64,000 bases of DNA from Anagrus nilaparvatae. Its lineage: Eukaryota; Arthropoda; Insecta; Hymenoptera; Mymaridae. The notes below the pieces were generated by a model. It did no database searches and was not told where the DNA came from. It saw nothing but the letters and a program-made list of their open reading frames with translations. Positions within the stretch are counted from its first letter, which is position 1. Each line of letters begins with the position of its first letter. This document shows positions 56,122 through 64,000 of this stretch, one piece after another. Location of the stretch: the NCBI GenBank assembly GCA_022575985.1, contig JAKSXM010000237.1, positions 1,320,501 through 1,384,500 on the forward strand, read 5' to 3'. The position numbers were made by a program, and so were the translations under genes.

Positions 56122-57432
56122 ATGTCTAACCTATTTTTGGAACAAAATGCCCTGTCAGATAGAATGTTTAAGGCGTTTGAGAGGTTTGATTCCGACCCCA
56201 ACAAAACCCTTGCGTCGTGTAAGGTTAGGATGGAATCGTTAAGCAAAAATTTCATAAAATTTGAGAAGAATCATAATACAATGATGTCTCATCCGGATTA
56301 CCCCTTAGTAGCTAATCACATCTATTTTACAGAGAATGTTTTTGACAAAGTAGAGGAAAATTATTTAGTAAATTTAGCTAAGTTTCAGAATTTTTTGGAT
56401 GTAAACCCCTCAGCCATCCCTACTGTACAAACCCAGCCTCCAAGGCAAATCATAACTTTGAATAACGATAGGCTGCCTCCTCTTTCAATCCCTGATTTCG
56501 ACGGGGATTATAAACACTGGGAGTCGTTTCGCGACATTTTTACTTCTACAGTAATAAATCGGCCAAACATTTCCAGTGTAGTTAAACTTAGGCATCTGAA
56601 ATCTCATGTCAAAAGGGATGCACTGGACTTAATCCAACCCTTTGACATTACTGAAGCAAATTTTGAATTAGCTTGGGACAGGTTAAAAAGTAAATATGAG
56701 ATCAAGAAAAGATTGGTAAATGCTCATATTTCTGCAATTTTTTCTATTGCAAAAATACAAAAAAACTCTGCTTCTGAGCTTAAAAGATTATTAAGTAGTA
56801 TCAATACCCCCTTATCAGCATTGAAAGGGTTAGGCAGACCTACTCAACATTGGGACGACCTGATGGTTTTTCATGTTTTATCTTTATTAGACTTTAAGAG
56901 TAGGGAACAATGGGAAATTTTTTTGAGTAATTCATATCATAATAATCAATCAAATAATTCTAATAATGATGAATCAGTAAGTAAATCTAATGATGAGACT
57001 TTTACTATTGCTTCTAATGCTGATCCTCCTGCTTTTAGCAAGATGATAGAGTTTTTTAATAAACAAATTGAAATACTTGAATCTATTGAAGAGACAAATA
57101 GTGCCTCAAAACAAAATATTGATAAATCTAAGAATAATACTAGTTCAGTCTCTGCTAAAGTGCTTCATAGCAAAATTGAATCAAGTACAAATAACAATAA
57201 TACTAAAAAACCTGTTCAATGTATAATCTGCAGTGAAAATCACTTGCTTCAATTTTGCCCAAAATTTAAAAATAAGTCAGTAGATCAGAGGAAAGAATTC
57301 CTTGATAAGAATGATAGATGTTATAATTGTTTAGGCGTAAAGCATATTGCTGAAAAATGTTTTTCTAAAAAGAGATGCGAAGAGATGCGAAAAGTCAAAG
57401 GGCTGGTTAGTACCAGTAATTATCACTGCTAA
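56122..57432 (+). CDS. BEL/Pao Gag polyprotein
   Basis: This 436-residue frame starts at ATG 56122 and ends TAA 57430-57432. Gag packages the retrotransposon RNA into virus-like particles in the cytoplasm. An N-terminal helical part is followed from residue about 117 by LPPLSIPDFDGDYKHWESFR, the start of the DUF1759 core typical of BEL/Pao, to about 290. A Ser/Asn-rich linker follows, then two zinc knuckles: C367-X2-C370-X3-H374-X4-C379 and C400-X2-C403-X4-H408-X4-C413. The frame is intact to the second knuckle; the last 20 residues (after about KGLV) come from a different reading frame, because a deletion has joined gag to the end of the reverse-transcriptase region near 57403. No separate protease is left. 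Confidence 0.85.
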   Translation: MSNLFLEQNALSDRMFKAFERFDSDPNKTLASCKVRMESLSKNFIKFEKNHNTMMSHPDYPLVANHIYFTENVFDKVEENYLVNLAKFQNFLDVNPSAIPTVQTQPPRQIITLNNDRLPPLSIPDFDGDYKHWESFRDIFTSTVINRPNISSVVKLRHLKSHVKRDALDLIQPFDITEANFELAWDRLKSKYEIKKRLVNAHISAIFSIAKIQKNSASELKRLLSSINTPLSALKGLGRPTQHWDDLMVFHVLSLLDFKSREQWEIFLSNSYHNNQSNNSNNDESVSKSNDETFTIASNADPPAFSKMIEFFNKQIEILESIEETNSASKQNIDKSKNNTSSVSAKVLHSKIESSTNNNNTKKPVQCIICSENHLLQFCPKFKNKSVDQRKEFLDKNDRCYNCLGVKHIAEKCFSKKRCEEMRKVKGLVSTSNYHC

Positions 57433-57817
57433 AATTTTTATGCAGAGATTATGGCTATATAAATTGGGTTGGGATGATTCGTTGCCTATTGAATTAAAAA
57501 ATGAATTTCTAATATGGTATAATAGTACTCCAATTCTTAAAAATATAAAAATTAGTAGATGGCTAGAATATATTCCAGGTGCAAAATATGAGCTTTTTGG
57601 CTTTGCTGACGCTTCAAAATTGGCATATGCAGCCTGCACTTACCTCAAAGTTACTCATAAAGGTAAGAGTACGGTTCATTTAGTTCAGGCTAAATCAAAA
57701 GTGGCCCCCATAAAACCTTTACAAACAATACCAAGGTTAGAGCTCAGTGCTGCCTTTCTTTTAACTAAATTTATTAATAGTTGGTGGCAGGGTACAGGCA
57801 TCATCATTAGACCCAGA
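57403..57817 (+). pseudogene. BEL/Pao pol: end of reverse transcriptase and RNase H
   Basis: The frame overlapping the end of gag reads LVPVIITAKIFMQRLWLYKL (end of reverse transcriptase), GWDDSLP, then the RNase H start GFADASKLAYAACTYLK, with the catalytic Asp of FADAS, and IPRLELSAAFLLTKF, with its Glu. The protease and the reverse-transcriptase fingers and palm are deleted upstream, and the rest of RNase H is deleted downstream near 57795, after WWQGTG. The copy cannot reverse-transcribe itself. Confidence 0.8.
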
Positions 57818-57819
57818 TG

Positions 57820-59014
57820 AAAAACACCCTTTCATACTTCCGTATAATTGTCAATTTTTGAAATTAATCATTGGTTATGTTCATGAGAAAAAATTGCATA
57901 GTGGTATAAGATTGACTCATTCTACAGTTAGGCAAAATTTTTGGATAGTAAAATCTAAGAGAATGATCAGATCTTATTTGAATAACTGTAATACATGTCG
58001 TAGATATAGGGCTGAAACTGTGGCTCAAAAAATGGGTATATTACCTGCAGTTAGGGTTACTAGACCGGATAAACCATTTAGATATACAGGTGTCAATAAC
58101 GCTGGTCCAATAGATATTTTACGTTTCAAAGGACGCGGTAGTCACACTTATAAAGCTTATATAGCAGTTTTCGTGTGTATGGCTACAAAAGCGGTGCATC
58201 TGGAGTTAGTTTCTGGGTACTCTAGAGAAGACTTTATAGCCGCCTTCCGTAGATTCACCTCAACACGGGGTCAGTGTTCTGGGCTGTATAGTGACTAAGG
58301 TACGACCTTTGTCGGTGCCGATAAGCTTCTAAAGCAGATGTACATGGAGTCTTCGGACTACATGCAGAAGCTGGTGGGCTCATTGGCTGACGAGGGTACC
58401 TCTTGGTCATTTAACGCCCCAGGCGCGCCTCATTTTGGTGGAATCTGGGAAGTGGCTGTAAAGTCCGTGAAACATCATCTTCGAAGGGTTTTAGGTACTC
58501 ATAAACTCACGTTTGAAGAGTTCTATACTCTTCTCAAGCAGATAGAATGCTGCTTGAACTCCAGACCCTTGATACCCCTAACTGAGGACCCATCTGACAA
58601 TTTATTTTTGTCACCCTCTGTAATATTAACTCAGGCTCAACCTGGTATTCTCCCTGAACCCATCTACTTGAATGAAAAGATACCAGCCCTGCAACGCTAT
58701 AAGCTAGTTCAGCAGATGTTGTAGGACTGGTGGTGGCAATCGTCACAGGAATATTTACAAACCTTGCAGCAACGCCATAAATGCCAGAATAAAAATACTG
58801 ATTTAAATGTCAATGACGTGGTCTTAATCGTTGATGAGACAATGTCACCCTCAAAATGGCCTTTGGCAAGGGTCATTAAGGTTTTTAAGGGTCCTGATGG
58901 TCTAGTGCGAGTAGTCGACCTCAAAACTAAATCATCAGAGCTCAAACGTCCGGTACACAAATTAGTACCTCTAAAAACCTTAAGTAATGAGGATGATATT
59001 GATATCAATAATTA
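57820..59014 (+). pseudogene. BEL/Pao integrase, disabled
   Basis: The zinc-binding HHCC part (57858 on: H9, H14, C44, C47) is followed by the DDE core. At 58095-58097 the family's catalytic Asp of GVDxAGPI is Asn (GVNNAGPI). The second Asp (YSD) is kept, but the next codon is TAA (58296-58298). The Glu of FGGIWEVAVKSVK is kept. A second stop TAG (58722-58724) stands where Trp is expected before DWWWQSSQEYLQTLQQR. The C-terminal part has WPLARVIKVFKGPDGLVRVV and LKRPVHKLVPL and ends at about 59014. Integrase would insert the cDNA into chromosomes; this copy is dead by a catalytic change and two stops. Confidence 0.88.
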
Positions 59015-59381
59015 AATAATGTATATTTCTCAAAAATTTGTTTGTTTTAATTATATTGTATTTTGTCATTGTTTAAAAAATAATTTATTTAAAAAAAAAT
59101 GTTAATTTATAATTTATTTTTCTGCATGATTATTGAAAATTTGTAAACGCAATATGTTAAATTAATTGAAAAATTATATAAGAATTTGTTAAATTATTAA
59201 TTATCAATAGGTATATCTTTTTACCAAAATTTTTCTTTTTTATTAATTGTATAAAATGATTTAAAAAAAAAAAATTCTTACACTTAAAAATAATTGTAAA
59301 TAATAATTGTAAAATTTTTTGTAAATCTGCAACATTGCCATCACCCTTATTCATTTCTTTTGTTTTCATTTTAATTACATC
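59015..59381. other. BEL/Pao 3' untranslated region
   Basis: This is AT-rich and non-coding, between the integrase stop and the polypurine tract. No env-like frame is present. Confidence 0.6.
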
Positions 59382-59399
59382 AAAATGGGTGGGTGGTAA
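59382..59399 (+). promoter_or_regulatory. polypurine tract
   Basis: AAAATGGGTGGGTGGTAA directly abuts the 3' LTR. A near-identical tract occurs in the non-coding LTR element at 17674-17687 (minus). Confidence 0.75.
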
Positions 59400-59623
59400 T
59401 GTTGTGGTACGTGTATATATTGTATATAATCATGAATGTGTGTGTGCGCGCCCCCACTTTTATTTTTACTGTTCTGAGTTCCCGGTGCGAGTAGTGCGTC
59501 GCTAACTCTCACCAAGAAAAGACGCTGGCTTTGGGCCTTTTATAAATAAATTATATATCAGTAGAAGTTATAAATCATCTTATTATTTATTATTTTCCAT
59601 CTTTCCTTCAAGCCACTCCGACA
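59400..59623 (+). repeat. 3' LTR of BEL/Pao element
   Basis: 224 bp, TGTTGTGG...CGACA, with TATATATTGTATATA near the start and AATAAATTATATAT in the second half. It is uninterrupted and serves as the empty-site reference for the Helitron insertion in the 5' LTR. Confidence 0.92.
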
Positions 59624-59945
59624 CCAACGTTTCAATTAGAGAACTTAGAATTTGACCTTTTGAGCATTTTAAATGCTTGGTTTTCTAAGTTTAGCTTAGC
59701 TTTTTTTCTGTTGTCATTATCTAATTAATTGAATACAAAAATATAATAGCGGTAAATAATTAAAATTTTTTTAAAAAAAGTTACTAGATGTTTCTTGGTT
59801 TTTTACTATATTCTAATGAATCGGGCTTCATCCAGCTTGCTTGGATAAGGTTAGCTTTGTCCAAGAGATACCGGTTAATGTTGAACGAATAAATAAAAAC
59901 TGTAGAAAATCAGACTTTCTCCAACACGGATTTACATATATATTT
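59624..59945 (-). mobile_element. KRBA2-like transposon, far end and gene start
   Basis: After the target duplication, the minus strand continues the integrase relic (MLKRSNSKFSN, 59624-59690, and an interrupted TTEKK..LS segment). It then runs into the inverted end (59721-59945) matching 30954-31289, with GCTTGGATAA words and TAATGTTGAAC. The outermost part, including TGTTACGG, is deleted; it ends around TTACATATATA. Confidence 0.65.
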
Positions 59946-59949
59946 ATCA

Positions 59950-62425
59950 TTTATATTTGTATGTTTTATAATTTACAATTTTCTTATCTTATTATCTATT
60001 GAAATACTATTATTTTAAATTTTTGTGTTTTTTCATTTTAAAATATATTATTTGTGTTTAATCATTTTGAATTGCAAAATTATTTATTTAGTAGCTTTAG
60101 TTTTATTAATATGCAAATAATTTGTCTGATTATTCAAAAATATTTAGTATTAAAATAAAAATTGTGAATAAAAGAAAGTAATATCATTTAAACTTTTTTT
60201 TCTGTCATAAATCTTGTTTGCAATTTGCGAGAAAAAACAATTGCGTTTTTTTTAATTCATCTTAAATAGTAACAAAGAATAATAAAATTTATTTTAAAAA
60301 TTATCAAATGCAGTTTCATATAAATATTGATTTGTGATATAATTAATTAATTTGTACCTATTTTGTGATTTTCCAATATTTGTACTTTAATTCATAAAAA
60401 AATTCGGTAAAATATTATAAATTGGATTTAAAATGTATTAATAATACTAATATTAATCAAAGAAATTAGGAAAATGCAAATTTTTCTGGCTTATATTACT
60501 AATTGTTCATTTTGCTAATAAATTTACTATATAAACGTATACCTGAATGATTTTAATTTATGCAAATTTAGGTGTGAAATTCAGTATGTAATAGTAATTG
60601 AATATCCAGTAACCTAATTTTGAAGCCAAAAACTCACGATATAGAAATTCTATTTTACACAGAAATAGAGAGCGAAAGACAGAGAGAGGTTGGAAAGAAT
60701 AAAAGGAATTGCTCGTGCTCACTCTAAGTCTTGTCCAAGATGGTCTATAAAAGATTACTCTTACAAAGTTAAGTAATAATAATATTTTAATAATATAATA
60801 ATATTTTTTTTTATGTAAACAGCTTACAGTAGAGTTTTTTAAATTAAATTTAATTATAGTTTAATTAAAAGAAAAGTTGTTTTTATTTATTTCAATTCAT
60901 AAAATAATATAAGTAAAGAGTAAAAATAGCATTACAGTCAAGCAATTATGATTACGACACAAACGCCAAAATCTCCAAAGCCACTTTAAGAACTCACGAT
61001 ATCTAGCGGATATTTTAGCATTGTCTTGTCTTAATATATTTTATACATACAATTTACTCGCATATTATTTTATATTTTCTCCAAATTCGTAATTATGGTT
61101 ATGTCATTAAGTGAACAAAAATAAACACAAGAATATAAATGCATAATTATATATTTGGGGTTAGTTATTCATTTATATTGTTTTTTTATCATTCTATTTT
61201 ATTTTCCGATACCCGAAATAGTATTTATTCTAGTACATATAGTGTGTAACGTAAATAAAGATTTCCACGTCCATCTCGGATTTTAAGCTAAGCATTTCAA
61301 ATGATAAATCTTAAACATAAGAATCAGTTACAGTCCCGTACTATTAACAACACGACAATAAATATCTTTTGTTTTTCACTTTACATAAATTAAATTATAT
61401 TTTTTGTTTGTTTTTTTACGTTTTTAAATTATTAGTGTTGTGACGCAATACAAAAAATAGAAAAAAATTTTCTCTTTGACAATGCATTACTGATTTTACC
61501 CCAATTATTGACCTTAATCAAAACAATAAAAACATTGAGTTTATGCAAGAATTAAGTTCAAAATGACAATAAAAAAATTTTTTTTTAAATCTAAAAATTT
61601 TTTCAGATTAACCTTTAATCTTTAAATTATTTAATTTATTGTAAGTTAGTTCTAAAATCAATGTAATTTAAAATCAATGTCAGTTTTAAAATTTTATTTT
61701 ATCTTATATATCAATGTTTGTACTTCATAATTTATAACTTTTACAAAGAAATAAATGTTTGAAAAGGATGTGGCTCACATCGAAACATTACAAATTTAAC
61801 AACCAATAAAAATTTGTTATTTCTTTTTGTTCCTATTTATCGTCTCTATAATTGCTTTTAATTAAGCAATTATATTATTCATAAAAATATTTTTAAACAT
61901 AAAGATTTCTTATTTAGTCGTAAGTTCTTTTATAATTATTTTGTATTTTAATTTTTACAATTTATAATTAATCTTTTATAATTGCATACTAAATATTGAT
62001 TTATTAATAATATAATACAATTTTATTATTGACTTAGGTTATCCTACCTCTTTTTCTAGTTGATAAAATTAATTTACAGTAGCGGCAGTAGACGAAAACC
62101 AAAAGCATTTAAGGGAGCGAGAAAATAATAAAAAACCTCTTAACCATAATGAATGCGAATTTTAATAAAAGAACCTTTAAATGTAAGTAATATGAATATA
62201 ATATTATTATTTTTCTCTTATTTTATCCTCTACAAGGTCAAAAATTACCCTCCCCCCAGCACGTGTTAAAAATTAAATATACTTACATCCATCATATTAG
62301 GCAATCAATATATATTGTATCTTAAATAAAACCCGAGAAATATTAAAAAATATGCAGCCACCTAACGTACTTTAAAATGTATATTTGGTTAAAAAGGGTT
62401 AGTTAGGGAAAAAATGTTGTTTTTA
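59950..62425. other. AT-rich intron, no gene recognised
   Basis: No coding domains. The motif at 61759-61790 is listed separately. Confidence 0.45.
61759..61790 (+). ncRNA. hammerhead-like / Penelope-tail-like motif, third copy
   Basis: TTGAAAAGG then GATGTG-GCT-CACATC then GAAACATTA, with AATAAA 20 bases on. It has the same layout as 6856-6893 and 14259-14305 but a different stem sequence, which keeps complementarity. Confidence 0.35.
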
Positions 62426-62431
62426 TAATTA

Positions 62432-62690
62432 GACTGTCGCTTTGGTTTGCGATTGATAAGGTCACTGTAATCTCCGATAAGGTTCAAAATTTATATATAA
62501 GTTAATACCAAGTCAAAGATAAACTGATTAGATTTTGGGCCAAATCGGAAATATGCTACCAAAATTATAGCTGATAAACCGAAATAACAGCGTTAAAGTG
62601 TATATCCGCGACAAAATGTGGCTTTTGTTTGCGCTCAATAAGGTCACTGTAATCTCTGATAAGGTTCAAAATTTGAATATAAGTTTTGAT
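62432..62690. repeat. 70-bp direct repeat
   Basis: GATAAGGTCACTGTAATCTC plus YGATAAGGTTCAAAATTT occurs at 62455-62495 and 62637-62677, about 182 bases apart. Confidence 0.65.
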
Positions 62691-63097
62691 GATGTACGTG
62701 CGCTAAAATAGTAAGAAGTCAATTTTGTTATTGCTCTTTACTTTTTAAGTTAATAGAATGTGTTAATTCAAAAATTGTGTAATTCTCGTGTCATCATTAA
62801 GTACAAAAATGAACTAATTAATTGAATTGTAAGACTTTATCGATGATTAACGAACAATGAAAATCAATTTTTGATTTATTTAACTCAACACTGATAAGTG
62901 TACGATTTAATGATCGTCTCTTTTTTTATTAAACCTAACATGTAGTATTTTTAGTTAACGATTTTTTCAAATCATTAAATCAAATATTAAATTTTTTAAA
63001 AATTTTAATTTACAAGAAATTAAATTAAGGTCTTAGATTGAACTGCTGGTCTTAAAAAAAAAGCAGAAAGAATTTTTTATTTGAGATAAAAAAACGG

Positions 63098-63169
63098 GCC
63101 CTGGGAGGGATTTGAACCCACGATCTCCAGTTTTGTACACTGGTGTTTTACCAACTAGACTACCAGGGG
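63098..63169 (-). tRNA. tRNA-like sequence, array copy 1, anticodon ACA
   Basis: Minus strand: acceptor CCCCTGG/CCAGGGC (6 of 7 pairs), A box TAGTCTAGTTGGTAA, anticodon arm CCAGT-GTACAAA-ACTGG with a perfect stem and U33, B box GGGTTCAAATCC, then CGTTTTTTT as a pol III stop. The anticodon would be ACA (Cys codon UGU), which eukaryotes do not normally use. The leader contains GCCTGGAGG, which could also pair with the tRNA 3' half. Confidence 0.7.
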
Positions 63170-63583
63170 GACCGAAGATTCACAGCCTCCAGGCACGCTT
63201 TGTTATCTCAAACACAGCTATTATGCATCCAAGCTGTATAATTATTTATTTTTGAATTAGTGAATTTATCGTTCAATTTTTTGATGAATTAATTAATTGA
63301 ATTGTAAGACTTTATCGATGATTAACGAACAATGAAAATCAATTTTTGATTTATTTAACTCAACACTGATAGGTGTACGATTTAATGATCGTCTCTTTTT
63401 TTATTAAACCTAACATGTAGTATTTTTAGTTAACGATTTTTTCAAATCATTAAATCAAATATTAAATTTTTAAAAAATTTTAATTTACAAGAAATTAAAT
63501 TTTTAATTTATAGAAAGGTCTTAGATTGAACTGATGGTCTTAAAAAAAGCAGAAAGATTTTTTTATTTGAGATAAAAAAACGG

Positions 63584-63655
63584 GCCCTGGGAGGGATTTG
63601 AACCCACGATCTCCAGTTTTGTACACTGGTGTTTTACCAACTAGACTACCAGGGG
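63584..63655 (-). tRNA. tRNA-like sequence, array copy 2, anticodon ACA
   Basis: Identical across the 72 bases to 63098-63169, including the T7 run. The flanking inverted words TTTGAGATAA/TTATCTCAAA are also kept. Confidence 0.7.
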
Positions 63656-64000
63656 GACCGAAGATTCACAGCCTCCAGGCACGCTTTGTTATCTCAAACA
63701 CAGCTATTATGCATCCAGGCTGTATAATTATTTATTTTTGAATTAGTGAATTTATCGTTCAATTTTTTGATGAATTAATTAATTGATTGTAAGACTTTAT
63801 CGACGATTAACGAACAATGAAAATCAATTTTTGATTTATTTAACTCAACACTGATAGGTGTACGATTAAATGATCTTTAAAAATACTACATGTTAGGTTT
63901 AATAAAAAAAGAGACGATCATTAAATCTTACACCTATCAGTGTTGAGTTAAATAAATCAAAAATTGATTTTCATTGTTCGTTATTCATCGATAAAGTCTT

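Larger units (their letters stand above)
48797..59623 (+). mobile_element. BEL/Pao LTR retrotransposon, complete ends, defective pol
   Basis: Both LTRs start TGTTGTGGTACGTGTATATA and end CACTCCGACA. The insertion is flanked by a perfect 5-bp target duplication CCAAC (48792-48796 and 59624-59628). The 5' LTR is 48797-48821 plus 49843-50035, split by a Helitron; the 3' LTR is 59400-59623. A primer site lies 2 bases after the 5' LTR and a polypurine tract ATGGGTGGGTGGTAA before the 3' LTR. Gag is open; pol has two large deletions and two stops. The unusually long 6-kb leader (50036-56121) holds tandem arrays and two MITEs. It sits inside a KRBA2-like transposon. Confidence 0.92.
62815..64000. 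repeat. tandem/foldback array carrying two tRNA-like sequences
   Basis: Units of about 475-485 bp start at ATTGTAAGACTTTATCGAT (62828, 63303, 63788). Two full units, about 97% identical, each contain a tRNA-like sequence. A third unit breaks off at about 63885 and turns into an inverted copy that runs off the window end. The order direct-direct-partial-inverted is the same as in 31562-32537, although the repeat sequences differ. No protein is encoded. Confidence 0.85.

Noticed and set aside
63098..63655. Functional duplicated tRNA genes
   Set aside because: The nominal anticodon ACA is not used in eukaryotes, one acceptor pair is mismatched, and the copies are part of a repeat array. Kept as tRNA-like.
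1..64000. Integrated virus or bracovirus segment
   Set aside because: No viral structural, replication or excision-site sequences were recognised; all polymerase remains belong to LINEs or BEL/Pao retrotransposons.

Overview
This 64-kb window is AT-rich eukaryotic DNA, almost certainly from an arthropod and most likely an insect. It contains R1-, Jockey/CR1- and BEL/Pao-type retroelements, Helitrons, tRNA-derived repeats and two exons of an insect-type POU gene. The base composition and transposon mix would fit a parasitoid wasp, but that is a guess. No bacterial features (operons, Shine-Dalgarno sites, CRISPR) were seen. The only confidently recognised host gene is the POU class 6 homeobox gene pdm3 on the minus strand. 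One exon (29155-29335) encodes most of the POU-specific domain and the next (5064-5147) completes it. They are separated by a 24-kb intron with consensus splice sites and matching phase. The rest of the window is intronic for pdm3 and is a layered graveyard of mobile elements.

Left part (1-29 kb): a non-autonomous Helitron (55-527); a decayed BEL/Pao-like gag (1.3-3.2 kb) with an internal 180-bp tandem duplication; a 473-bp Transib-like element with CACAGTG termini and a CGGCA target duplication (5505-5977); duplicated blocks at 8.6-9.9 kb; LINE relics at 10.9-11.8, 15.2-16.0, 16.5-17.3, 20.9-21.3 and 26.0-26.4 kb; a large palindrome at 14.2-14.9 kb; a complete but non-coding LTR element (17469-20429, 5-bp target duplication, tRNA-Tyr-like primer site); and a BEL/Pao relic at 23.3-24.4 kb.

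Middle (29-45 kb): an internally deleted DNA transposon with about 330-bp inverted ends and the tail of a KRBA2-like integrase (30216-31289); a foldback array containing a tRNA-like sequence (31562-32537); a 285-bp tandem repeat (34.5-35.4 kb); a TFIIS N-terminal-domain pseudogene (36.6-37.0 kb); a perfect 38-bp hairpin (38059-38139); and a LINE reverse-transcriptase fragment (39.9-40.7 kb).

Right (45-60 kb) is a nest. Fragments of the KRBA2-like transposon (45.7-46.4, 48.3-48.8 and 59.6-59.9 kb) carry Helitron insertions and a 10.8-kb BEL/Pao element (48797-59623, 5-bp target duplication). That element's 5' LTR is itself split by a 1021-bp Helitron, and its leader carries an inverted tandem array and two small GC-rich elements. 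Its gag is open, but most of pol is deleted and the integrase is disabled. The window ends in a second tRNA-like tandem/foldback array (62815-64000, running off the edge).

The most unusual structures are the two arrays in which tRNA-like sequences with near-complete cloverleaf stems, T-run terminators and leader/trailer complementarity sit inside direct plus inverted repeats. Next come the Transib-like element with recombination-signal-like ends and three scattered hammerhead-like motifs. Boundaries of decayed elements are approximate.
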